Shown in pieces: positions 44,828 through 52,492 of a stretch of DNA of 52,492 nucleotides. Made by a program: the position numbers and the translations under genes. Location: assembly GCA_019694255.1 (NCBI GenBank), contig JAIBCI010000052.1, positions 1 through 52,492 on the forward strand, written 5' to 3'. Numbering within the stretch: position 1 is the stretch's first letter; every line of letters starts with the position of its first letter. Source of the DNA: Saprospiraceae bacterium. GTDB taxonomy: Bacteria > Bacteroidota > Bacteroidia > Chitinophagales > Saprospiraceae. The notes beneath the pieces were generated by a model. That model was not told the origin of the DNA. It worked only from the letters and a program-made list of their open reading frames with translations, and made no database searches.

Positions 44828-47073
44828 AATTTTAAAATTTTACAACAATAGGTTCGTTGATTTTTCAAACGAATCGTGACAAAATAAATTCCCGGGAATA
44901 GATCTTCTCCAAATTGTTCATTGTGCTGGAAAATATTTTTTTCGTCGCAAACCAGTTTTCCAAAAAGATCTGTGATCTGCAGGTCATAAGGCAAACCGGA
45001 TTTTTGCTGTACCGTAAATCCCTTGGTAAAAGGATTAGGTAACACTTCGAATTTTTCTTCAGATTGATTCTCAACTGCGAGTCCGCTGCCATCCGTTCGC
45101 AAATCGGATCCAAACAGGCTCAGCCCTCCCCTGCTGTTGCCAACAGCAAAATCCAGCAACCCGTCATTGTCAATATCGGCAATCGAAAGGTGCACATTCT
45201 CCCCTTCCAGCAGATGACCATAGTCGGGATTGGTTTTGGTAAAATTGCCATAAATATTTCCTTCAATATTTTTGAATATATTGATCTGCCCCTGTGATCC
45301 TCCGGAGAAAATGGTGTACTTTCCATTGAAATCCATCACGACAGGTGCACTATAGACCTTGTAGACCCCATCGATGACCGCATTGCCGACACATTGTGTA
45401 TTGGGAAGCATTGTGGCATCCGCATTGAAAATTGGCTGCGACCGTGAACCCTGATTTTGAAAATAGGTATAGCTGCTGCAAAGTGCGCTGTTACTATTGT
45501 TGTTGTTCTGTCTGCCTCCGCATAAAATGTCTGGCAATCCGTCCCGGTTCAGATCTACGATGAATGGGACATTGTTGGCATATACTGAGAGATCCTGATA
45601 GGGATAAATCGGTGATTTGAATTGAAATTTTTTTCCGGGTCCGGCAATATTTTCACAATAGAAAAGTGAACCGTAAGTCTCACCAACCAACAAATCCAGG
45701 TCGCCATCACCATCCAAATCTCCAAATGCCGGGGTAAAATGATAAACTGCATTGATCCCCTCACTGTAGATTTTGAAATTAAGGTAATTACTGTCCACAA
45801 GTACAAATACAGGAGCCGTCTTTGTCCCTTGGTTCTCAAAAAGTACCAATCGCGCATCGCGTGTATTATTTGTGTAATAAAAACCTTCCGTACCAACCAG
45901 CAGATCCGTCAGCCCATCCTGATTGTAATCTACAAAACACGGGTGCGTACCTGCTCCGAAATCAAGCATTTCGTTGACCAGATAATTGTTTTGAACAAAT
46001 CGATAATCTTTAAGCACAGAATCGTAGCGGTATAGGTGGATATTATTGTAATTGGCCGACACGATACGCGTATTCGGACACACTGCGATCTCGGACGGGA
46101 TTGCATTGCTAGCCGAAGACAAAGAAAATGCGCACGGAAAGACCTGCATATTCACCGGACTGGCCGAAGGCCAGGTCGGCACCTGCATCGACATCCATGC
46201 CTGTGATTTGCTGCCATGATTTAGAACGGAGACAAGACGATTGCTTGAGATATCGCCGATGAGCAGATCATGTAATCCGTTGCCGTCAAGGTCCGCGCTC
46301 ATCAGTGTCGAACCGGAATGACGCGACTGATTAGCCTTCAGCATATTACATTCTCCGGGTTGTGAACTCAGAAAAATGTCACCCGTAAATCCTCCTTCTC
46401 TGAAACCGCCATAACAATCACTGCCTTGTACATACTGAAGCGAATCAAAGCTCCATCCCCGTTCATTAGCGATATTACGGTACCATTCGACATGGACAGC
46501 ACCGATTCCATAAGTCAGTATATCCAAATCACCGTCATTGTCAATATCATCTATTGCCGGAATATCATAGGGACTGACATAAATCTGTGATTCGCCGGAA
46601 CCAATGGGCCAGTGGAGTACCGTATTACCCTTGCCATTCGTGGTCTTGACAAATGCAATATGTCCTCCTTGCACAACACCTTTGTACACTTCAATACCAT
46701 CCACACCTTGCGTATTGGATGATTCCGCAAAAAGATCCGGAATCTTGTCATGGTTGTAATCACGGATGATCAGCCAGTCCTTGACAACCGGGAAATACTG
46801 CACAAAACTCCGATCATAATCGTATTGACCTGTCTTCTTATTATAGATCATCGGAAGGATCACATTGCCCTCACGGTCAAAGATTACAAGATCATCCGAT
46901 CCATCCAGATTAATATCTGCACTGCTGATCTGAGCATTGTTCACACCACCGCTCAATGCGTTTCGTACAACCTGACCATTGACAATAAAGGGAAAATTCT
47001 TAGGTGTTAAAGATTGCGCCTGCAAAGTGAAACCCACAAGCACAAACATGAAAAGCAAAGGTCTTGTCATCAT
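44824..47073 (-). CDS. secreted FG-GAP/VCBS-repeat protein with T9SS sorting domain
   Basis: A 749-aa surface or secreted protein. The signal peptide is at the start (RPLLFMFVLVGFTLQAQ). The body contains at least six FG-GAP/VCBS-like repeats with calcium-binding D-x-D-x-D-G loops: DINLDGSDDL, DYNHDKIPDL, DIDNDGDLDI, DLDGNGLHDL, DYNQDGLTDL, DLDGDGDLDL, DLNRDGLPDI and DIDNDGLLDF. Together they predict a beta-propeller. The last 75 residues (EVLPNPFTKGFTV onward) are a T9SS type A domain. The ATG at 47073 (or 47070) is chosen because the signal peptide starts there; the frame is open to 47199, but that part overlaps the divergent gene. The downstream cargo gene overlaps by 4 nt. Confidence 0.86.
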   Translation of the reverse strand: MMTRPLLFMFVLVGFTLQAQSLTPKNFPFIVNGQVVRNALSGGVNNAQISSADINLDGSDDLVIFDREGNVILPMIYNKKTGQYDYDRSFVQYFPVVKDWLIIRDYNHDKIPDLFAESSNTQGVDGIEVYKGVVQGGHIAFVKTTNGKGNTVLHWPIGSGESQIYVSPYDIPAIDDIDNDGDLDILTYGIGAVHVEWYRNIANERGWSFDSLQYVQGSDCYGGFREGGFTGDIFLSSQPGECNMLKANQSRHSGSTLMSADLDGNGLHDLLIGDISSNRLVSVLNHGSKSQAWMSMQVPTWPSASPVNMQVFPCAFSLSSASNAIPSEIAVCPNTRIVSANYNNIHLYRYDSVLKDYRFVQNNYLVNEMLDFGAGTHPCFVDYNQDGLTDLLVGTEGFYYTNNTRDARLVLFENQGTKTAPVFVLVDSNYLNFKIYSEGINAVYHFTPAFGDLDGDGDLDLLVGETYGSLFYCENIAGPGKKFQFKSPIYPYQDLSVYANNVPFIVDLNRDGLPDILCGGRQNNNNSNSALCSSYTYFQNQGSRSQPIFNADATMLPNTQCVGNAVIDGVYKVYSAPVVMDFNGKYTIFSGGSQGQINIFKNIEGNIYGNFTKTNPDYGHLLEGENVHLSIADIDNDGLLDFAVGNSRGGLSLFGSDLRTDGSGLAVENQSEEKFEVLPNPFTKGFTVQQKSGLPYDLQITDLFGKLVCDEKNIFQHNEQFGEDLFPGIYFVTIRLKNQRTYCCKILKL

Positions 47074-47134
47074 TAATCTAGAACTAGTTGTAAAATTAAT
47101 ACGATATCCCAAACTTGTATTTCCTTTGCTGGCT

Positions 47135-47704
47135 ATGCAGGACCAGTCATTCGGTATCCATCGGTCATGGATTATACTGACACTTGCTATCTCAGGCATG
47201 GTGATGCTTTTTGCAGCTGCAATCGCCGCAATGATTTATCTGGATGTATTTCACAGTATCGGGCATATCAAACTACCGTGGTTATTTTATTGCAACACAG
47301 TACTTCTACTTCTGGCCTCATGGGTATTTCACTCGGTCAATGTATTAACGATTGGTGCGGTTGATTTGTACCGCAGATATTCCTTGATTTTTGCACTGAG
47401 CCTGATTTTTTTGATCTTGCAGACCCTGGCCTGGCATCAACTGATACTTATACCACAGACCATGCGGGCAGGCTCATTTCTTTATCTTTTGTCCGGATTG
47501 CATTTTGCCCATGTACTGGGAGGCCTGCCCTTTCTCGCTGAGGCCTGGTTTCGGTCCAGGATGAGTTTCAACCATGAAACAGAGATCAGAGAAAAAGACA
47601 GAAGAAAATTCAGGCTTTTAAGAACCTATTGGCACTTTCTGGATTTTCTATGGATTGTTCTGCTATTGATTTTGACTTTCATGTTCATGCCCTATCACAA
47701 GTAA
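47135..47704 (+). CDS. heme-copper oxidase subunit III-like membrane protein
   Basis: A 189-aa protein with five transmembrane helices, as in the short bacterial form of cytochrome oxidase subunit III. Two family segments stand out: LSGLHFAHVLGGLPF and the final-helix RTYWHFLDFLWIVLL. The ATG at 47135 is chosen because it begins just before helix 1; the frame open from 46979 overlaps the divergent cargo gene and adds a non-family leader. Subunit III contains no redox metal; it supports oxidase assembly and stability. No other oxidase subunit is nearby, so it may serve an oxidase encoded elsewhere or have another role. Confidence 0.82.
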   Translation: MQDQSFGIHRSWIILTLAISGMVMLFAAAIAAMIYLDVFHSIGHIKLPWLFYCNTVLLLLASWVFHSVNVLTIGAVDLYRRYSLIFALSLIFLILQTLAWHQLILIPQTMRAGSFLYLLSGLHFAHVLGGLPFLAEAWFRSRMSFNHETEIREKDRRKFRLLRTYWHFLDFLWIVLLLILTFMFMPYHK

Positions 47705-47731
47705 ACAGTTGCTATAGCCCAGATTTTTGTT

Positions 47732-48976
47732 ATGACCCAGGATAAAAAAAGCGCGCTGGCGTACCCTAATTTCACCAAGCTGATCGGGATGAACTTCTTC
47801 CTGACATTGTCGCTGATGATGCAGGAAGTTCTTGTCTCTTACGAATTATACCGGGTCACCCGCGATCCAATGAGCCTTGGGTTGATAGGCATTGCAGTGG
47901 CCATTCCCTACATATCAGTTACACTTCTCGGTGGTCATTACGCGGACCGCAGCAGAAAAAAACGCATCATGTTATTTGCTATAGGCTGCATGATGCTTGC
48001 AGGAATATTGTTTGTCATCATATTCATGCCGCGTAACGAGCACTTCTTTACGCTACCGAACAAAATTCTATTGATTTATGTCTTTTTCGGACTTTCGGGG
48101 CTTGCCAGAGGTTTTTATCAACCTGCAGCAAGCAGTCTGAGACCACTTCTGATCCCACGAAGTCTATACGGTAATGGCAGTACATGGAACAGCACCGCAT
48201 GGCAGCTCGGGTCTATCAGTGGTTCTCTCGTAGCTGGTTTTGCCTACGCCGGACTTGGTCTACAGGCCAGTCTTCTAATCTCTTTGCTCATGATGGCTTT
48301 GGCAATGGGCCTTTTGGCAGGTATCAGCGTCTTTGAAAAAACCTACAATGTTAATGAACTGGTCAAAGAAAATATTCTCCTCAGTATCCGGGAAGGTTTC
48401 GGATTTGTCTTGCGAAATAAGATACTCCTCTACTCTATAACCCTTGATCTCGTGGCGGTATTATTTGCGGGTGTCGTGGCAATTCTTCCCATCTTCGCCC
48501 AGGACATCTTACAGGTAGGCGCCCAGGGACTTGGTTATCTGAGAGCCGCTCCATCTATCGGTGCATCGCTGGGCTTACTGCTGATGACGAAATATTCACC
48601 GATGAAAAACGCCTGGCGCAATATGATCATCGCGGTTGCAGGATTTGGTCTCGCCACAGTCATCTTTGGTCTTTCAGATAATTTCATCTTATCGCTCCTG
48701 ATGCTCTTTTTCACGGGCGCATTTGACAGTATCAGCGTCGTTATACGCGGTACGCTGCTGCAATTGATTCCACCTGACCACCTCAGGGGAAGGGTCCTCG
48801 CAGTCAATAATATTTTTGTATCCTCCTCCAATGAGCTCGGGGCTTTTGAGTCCGGTCTGGCCGCGAGGTTACTAGGAACAGTACCTTCTGTTTTGGCGGG
48901 AGGAGCGGTTACGCTGGGTGCGATTTTGCTGACCTGGATTAATACAAAAGAGCTGTTAAAAAGGCGTTTTGATTAA
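47732..48976 (+). CDS. MFS transporter (EntS/MFS_3-like)
   Basis: A 414-aa major facilitator with twelve predicted helices. The motif A loop between helices 2 and 3 is GGHYADRSRKKRIML. The second half shows AAPSIGASLGLLLM and a cytoplasmic PPDHLRGRVLAVNNIFVSSSNELGAFESG, typical of the EntS-like/MFS_3 group of exporters. The substrate is unknown. It starts 27 nt after the subunit III-like gene and is probably cotranscribed. Confidence 0.9.
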   Translation: MTQDKKSALAYPNFTKLIGMNFFLTLSLMMQEVLVSYELYRVTRDPMSLGLIGIAVAIPYISVTLLGGHYADRSRKKRIMLFAIGCMMLAGILFVIIFMPRNEHFFTLPNKILLIYVFFGLSGLARGFYQPAASSLRPLLIPRSLYGNGSTWNSTAWQLGSISGSLVAGFAYAGLGLQASLLISLLMMALAMGLLAGISVFEKTYNVNELVKENILLSIREGFGFVLRNKILLYSITLDLVAVLFAGVVAILPIFAQDILQVGAQGLGYLRAAPSIGASLGLLLMTKYSPMKNAWRNMIIAVAGFGLATVIFGLSDNFILSLLMLFFTGAFDSISVVIRGTLLQLIPPDHLRGRVLAVNNIFVSSSNELGAFESGLAARLLGTVPSVLAGGAVTLGAILLTWINTKELLKRRFD

Positions 48977-48983
48977 AATTATT

Positions 48984-49007
48984 TTTTGAGATTTGGAAAT
49001 TTCAAAA
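48984..49007 (+). terminator. A/T-rich hairpin after the MFS gene
   Basis: Two 11-nt arms (48984-48994 and 48997-49007) pair with one G-U wobble around a very short centre, just after the MFS stop. It could end transcription before the repeat-protein gene. The low G+C content makes this a weak prediction. Confidence 0.35.
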
Positions 49008-49053
49008 CAATTTCTATTTTTATACCGGATTTAACCAGAATAATTTTTTTCTA

Positions 49054-49569
49054 ATGACAGCTATTATTAGATTTTTCCATGAACTTTGGAGATTATTGAC
49101 AATGGATTGGAGATTAAATTTTCTCTTTCTCATTATTGGCCTGGCCTCATTAAATTTATTGAATAATTATAATTCACCTTATGAATATTATCCGGGCGAT
49201 GGTGCTGCGGTCTCAAGAACATCTCCTTTGGTAATGCCGGGTGATGGTGCAGCAGTGTCGAATGGAGGCAGAATGGGTTTGCCGGGTGATGGTGCAGCAG
49301 TATCAAATGGAGGCAGAATGGGTTTGCCGGGTGGCTATGAATCAGGAGTATCAATGATATCTCTTATCAACTGGTATTTTGCATTGCTATCAATTATTGG
49401 TGCATGGATCACTGGTTCAGTGGCTTTCAGATATTTAACTCGGAACTCTTCTTCCAACGCTTTTTTATTCACGATGATTTTTGCTTTTATTGGCGCCCGT
49501 GCTATTTTATACCTTGGACTATTGATTCGGGACTTGTGCTGTTATTGTTGGCAGTTATTTTGTTGCTAA
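49054..49569 (+). CDS. small membrane protein with PGDGAAVS tandem repeats and cysteine-rich tail
   Basis: I do not recognise the family. The 171-aa product has a hydrophobic helix at about 20-37 and three 15-residue repeats at 47-91 (PGDGAAVSNGGRMGL in copies two and three, a diverged second half in copy one). A broken fourth start, PGGYESG, follows, then two further hydrophobic stretches (about 99-121 and 132-156). The tail, DLCCYCWQLFCC, contains five cysteines in the last ten or so residues. The repeat block would form a flexible glycine-rich loop between helices 1 and 2. The gene ends 4 nt from the convergent CHAT gene. Function is unknown; the open frame, start after an A/T-rich leader and protein-level conservation of repeats 2 and 3 support it as a real gene. 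Confidence 0.72.
   Translation: MTAIIRFFHELWRLLTMDWRLNFLFLIIGLASLNLLNNYNSPYEYYPGDGAAVSRTSPLVMPGDGAAVSNGGRMGLPGDGAAVSNGGRMGLPGGYESGVSMISLINWYFALLSIIGAWITGSVAFRYLTRNSSSNAFLFTMIFAFIGARAILYLGLLIRDLCCYCWQLFCC
49192..49326 (+). repeat. three tandem 45-bp repeats within a coding region
   Basis: The units are 49192-49236, 49237-49281 and 49282-49326. Units two and three differ at only two bases, both synonymous. Unit one matches in its first 24 bases or so and diverges after that. Being a multiple of three, copy-number change would keep the frame open. Confidence 0.9.
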
Positions 49570-49573
49570 CGCC

Positions 49574-52339
49574 TTAGTTTAGCAAGACAAACGCACTCCA
49601 ATTCAGATTTTGAGCGTTTTGTTTCTGCATTGCTCGCTGAGTCAATATGAATGCTTGTTGTATAGTATTACCATTGTCCAGCCAATTCTCATAAAATAAA
49701 TGCATAAATTGCAATGTTTCCTGATCACTGACTGGGCGCAACGAAGAAAGAATATATTTTGCACCAGCTATTTTAAATCCGCGCATGAGACTATAACTTG
49801 ATTCATACTGATTGACCAGGTCACCCATCGCCGTTTCACAGGCCGATAAAACAACGAGCCAAGTTCCCGATAAGTCCATTTTGCTTATTTCATAAGCGCT
49901 CAGGTAACCATCAGTAATATCATGGCCTTTATCGCTTAGACTATTTACACCCGCCAATACAAGTCTTGACTTCTTCAAAGGTTCATTTTCTTGATAGATA
50001 GCTATTCTTGTATCATTCTGTTGATTGAAATAATATCCATGCGTGGCAAAATGAATAATTTCTGCCGGTTGACCCAAAGCCTTAATAATTCCTTTTTTGT
50101 CTGCAGCTGTATCCTTTAGAAGTAATGGCATGACACCGACTTCTTCAATCATTGTATTAATATCGATTACTTCTTCTAATGTTCCGTTGAGATAATTCCA
50201 GGTGTAATTCTCTGGACTTGATCCATCACTCCTAATATCACCATAGTTTACCCCCCCAATTAGTATTGCAGATTCTGGGACAGATGTTTTAGAAAGATCA
50301 GAAAGTAAATTATTGGTACTGCTTAATTGCACCATGTCGAATCTGTTAATCATCAACTCAGTATCGGAGATTGGAAGGCATGACAGGTTGCAAAGATTCA
50401 GACTTCCGGTTGAAGAGTAATATATCGTATTGACATGAGGATATTGTGCGAGTATCGGCTCCCAAATCAGTTTAAATTTTCTGGAACCTGCCAAGTCCGC
50501 AATTATTTTTTTTAAACCGCGGCTTACGCTCCCTGAATCTAAATTAATTTGACTTATTTCATGAACCCCTTTATGTGAAGCTTGATATTCTGCCTCTGTA
50601 AATAGACTAATAAATCGGGCATTTTCATGTTCATGATCAAGGATTAGGGCTGCATACTTATCCGAATGAACAACTCCCAGCAATTCACGATATTTTACGA
50701 ATTCAACCGAAATTTCACCATTGCGAAGTATGGAGCGAATTTGCCTTACACTAAAACTATCCGGATTGACATTCTTATGATACGCATTCAATAGCTTTTT
50801 CTCAAGGAGTTCTCTTTCCTTGAAAAGCAGATCTGGTGAGCTATTCTGATTTTGCTCTAGTTTCTTATTAAGAACTTCAAATTTATTTTTTAACTCAACT
50901 ACTTCAGGCGAACCGCTGCTTCCTAAAAATCGTTTTAAACCGATACTCTGCCTATAAAGAAGACCCTTGGAATATAGTGCCTGCTCATATAAAAAGTCAG
51001 TGTAATCTTCTGGCAAGATTCCCTCCTGATACAGTTCAAAATAAATATCAAAACTTGAATTAAGCTTAACCTGAATAAACTGATTCAGTTCTGCACTTGT
51101 CATGAAATTAAAAGCCTTAAAAAAACTACTACCATTAATTGCCTTATATGCATCAAGAATGGAGGCAAGATGTTGATTTCTGGTCATTGAATAATATTTC
51201 CCGGCAATGCTTAGGAATTGACCAATCCTGGCTGTATCCAAATTTTTAAAGTCTTTGAATCCATTGGTGACGCTATCCAATTTAGTTACGATTTTTTCCA
51301 AAGCGACGGTATCTGATTTTTTACAAGACGACATTCCCTGAAGAATCCAGAGTGTTGACAGCTGATCCAAAGGTGAGGATTCATTCATTGAGCTTAAATT
51401 GTTCGCAAATTGATTCATGATTGAATCTGCTTTTAGAAGCAAGCTGTCTGCAAGTGCCATTTCCGCCAACCCGCTTCTTATAATCACTTCTGCACAATTA
51501 AAGTGATAATTGACGAGCTCCACGCCTTGAATATCCAGATCATTATGAAAACAATCCATGCATTGAATAAGTAAATCAGTATAATCTTTTTGATTGAAAC
51601 CCGAAGATTCCTCTAATATAAACAATAACTTACTCCTAAACAAATTACACAATTCCCAATGGTTTTTTATCCCAGCTTCATCCACTTTTGATATATAATA
51701 TCTTGCTTTATTGATAATTTTATATTTCCAATAATATTGGTAAGCACCAAAGTAAAAATAGTTAATAAAAACAACTGGCCATGTTGTATCTATTCGTTGC
51801 TCTGACTGAAGAATTAATTGATCTCCTTTGCTTAATTGTCCTGAATTGCTGTAATAAGTGAGTAGATTACTCGCTGCGACAACAAAATCAGGATCATTTC
51901 TAATTTTAAAGACATGCATACTTTCAATAAGTGCATCATTGATGTATTCAGAATGACCCGTCATTTCACATGCACGCGCAAAATGCAGTAATGTTCTGGC
52001 GTAAATATAACCTGTGTCAATATAGGCTTTGCGGCATAGTTGGATCGTCGAATCCAGGATTGAAAATTCACCGTTATAATCCTTATTTTGTTCTCTGACC
52101 CTACCTTTAATGTAAAAACCGAAGGTTATAAAATTGAGTCGATCAATGCCCAATCCTGAGCTTAGAGCAATGCCCGAATCTGCCAGTAGATCTGCCCTAT
52201 CCAACTCTCTTCCTTGCTTGCAAAGAGTTAGCGCTTGAGTCAAAATACCATTCACCCTAATTTTGGAATTTGAGTCTGTTTGTTGTCCAATACAATCAAT
52301 TGATAGCAAAAGAAACAAACCTAACAGGGACTTATTCAT
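49574..52339 (-). CDS. secreted TPR-CHAT (caspase-like) domain protein
   Basis: A 921-aa protein with a signal peptide (LLGLFLLLSIDCIGQQ), a long helical TPR-like region (about 30-470), a coiled coil near 470-520 and a C-terminal CHAT domain (about 600-921). The caspase-type dyad is present: His767 in IIHFATHGYYF and Cys834 in VLSACETAMGD. CHAT proteases can cut after specific residues when activated through partner domains; some are part of defence systems, others are of unknown role in Bacteroidota. The signal peptide points to the periplasm or surface, unlike cytoplasmic defence CHAT effectors. The gene faces the repeat-protein gene with 4 nt between stops. It is complete: 153 nt of A/T-rich sequence precede it. 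Confidence 0.87.
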   Translation of the reverse strand: MNKSLLGLFLLLSIDCIGQQTDSNSKIRVNGILTQALTLCKQGRELDRADLLADSGIALSSGLGIDRLNFITFGFYIKGRVREQNKDYNGEFSILDSTIQLCRKAYIDTGYIYARTLLHFARACEMTGHSEYINDALIESMHVFKIRNDPDFVVAASNLLTYYSNSGQLSKGDQLILQSEQRIDTTWPVVFINYFYFGAYQYYWKYKIINKARYYISKVDEAGIKNHWELCNLFRSKLLFILEESSGFNQKDYTDLLIQCMDCFHNDLDIQGVELVNYHFNCAEVIIRSGLAEMALADSLLLKADSIMNQFANNLSSMNESSPLDQLSTLWILQGMSSCKKSDTVALEKIVTKLDSVTNGFKDFKNLDTARIGQFLSIAGKYYSMTRNQHLASILDAYKAINGSSFFKAFNFMTSAELNQFIQVKLNSSFDIYFELYQEGILPEDYTDFLYEQALYSKGLLYRQSIGLKRFLGSSGSPEVVELKNKFEVLNKKLEQNQNSSPDLLFKERELLEKKLLNAYHKNVNPDSFSVRQIRSILRNGEISVEFVKYRELLGVVHSDKYAALILDHEHENARFISLFTEAEYQASHKGVHEISQINLDSGSVSRGLKKIIADLAGSRKFKLIWEPILAQYPHVNTIYYSSTGSLNLCNLSCLPISDTELMINRFDMVQLSSTNNLLSDLSKTSVPESAILIGGVNYGDIRSDGSSPENYTWNYLNGTLEEVIDINTMIEEVGVMPLLLKDTAADKKGIIKALGQPAEIIHFATHGYYFNQQNDTRIAIYQENEPLKKSRLVLAGVNSLSDKGHDITDGYLSAYEISKMDLSGTWLVVLSACETAMGDLVNQYESSYSLMRGFKIAGAKYILSSLRPVSDQETLQFMHLFYENWLDNGNTIQQAFILTQRAMQKQNAQNLNWSAFVLLN

Positions 52340-52492
52340 GACTTCTTTGCTTTACAAAATAAATTTATTAAATAATTACTAATTAACTATTAATAGTAAA
52401 AATGTATTAAGCATCCTTCTCCTCTGGATTAATTTTCTTGTCTTTAAAATGTTACCATTAAAATCAACCTAAAGCTATATTAATATTTTTTA

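Noticed and set aside
46979-47199. Overlapping extensions of the two divergent genes at 47073 and 47135
   Set aside because: Both would bury a signal peptide or first helix behind non-family residues and would make the genes overlap head to head by over 200 nt.
49133-49354. Minus-strand frame with histidine/proline repeats
   Set aside because: It is the complement of the PGDGAAVS repeat block; the repeats are in frame because the unit is 45 bp.
20963-52339. Treating the YEATS protein and the CHAT protein as one defence system
   Set aside because: They are 28 kb apart with a complete polysaccharide operon and gld genes between them, and the CHAT protein has a signal peptide.
1-52492. CRISPR arrays, tRNA, rRNA, riboswitches and transposase genes
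   Set aside because: No spaced repeat series, cloverleaf, known aptamer or transposase motif was recognised in any intergenic region. A covariance-model scan would be needed to rule out small RNAs.

Overview
The window is from a Bacteroidota chromosome, most likely an environmental, Saprospiria-like gliding lineage. The lineage is inferred from gene content: gldA-gldF-gldG, several secreted proteins with type IX secretion (T9SS) C-terminal sorting domains, a BshB1-type bacillithiol deacetylase, a Bacteroidota-type outer-membrane beta-barrel receptor, and promoters of the form TTG-N19-TAnnTTTG. Ribosome-binding sites are mostly weak, and many genes are joined by ATGA overlaps. I saw no tRNA, rRNA, CRISPR array or transposase gene.

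Layout. 230-2004 (minus): a beta-ketoacyl-ACP synthase III translationally coupled to a BshB1-like deacetylase. 2743-5160 (plus): a beta-barrel receptor whose promoter sits on a perfect 44-bp palindrome. 5242-14299: mostly housekeeping genes (accD, dapB-dnaG, ffh), with a large T9SS-exported thioredoxin/SprB-repeat protein and a degenerate FtsE-like ATPase. 14976-21706 (plus): an A/T-rich accessory island. It holds a TPR histidine kinase, a single-domain response regulator, a REC-adenylate cyclase-HD protein and a TMEM175-type K+ channel, packed end to end. These are followed, behind their own consensus promoter, by a three-helix membrane protein (with an apparent frameshift in its signal peptide) and a membrane-anchored coiled-coil protein ending in a prokaryotic YEATS domain.

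21755-39430 (minus): a 15-gene Wzx/Wzy-type surface polysaccharide operon without internal gaps. It starts with a chain-length regulator and CDP-glucose genes (rfbF, rfbG), then a 3,5-epimerase, a TylCIII-type C-methyltransferase and a reductase. Together these predict a CDP-linked 6-deoxy-C-methyl hexose. A CmcI-type enzyme, flippase, four glycosyltransferases, polymerase, asparagine-synthase-like amidotransferase and two-domain oxidoreductase follow. Divergent from it, 39681-42846 carries gldA-gldF-gldG. 42898-43067 is bounded by 20-bp inverted repeats and looks like a MITE or insertion-sequence remnant.

43184-47073 (minus) holds two coupled T9SS-cargo genes, one with FG-GAP/VCBS repeats. 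47135-48976 (plus) holds an orphan heme-copper oxidase subunit III-like protein and an MFS transporter. 49054-52339 is a convergent pair with stops 4 nt apart: a small membrane protein with near-identical 45-bp tandem repeats, and a secreted TPR-CHAT (caspase-like) protein. The most system-like novelties are the cyclase/K+ channel and YEATS modules at 14976-21706.
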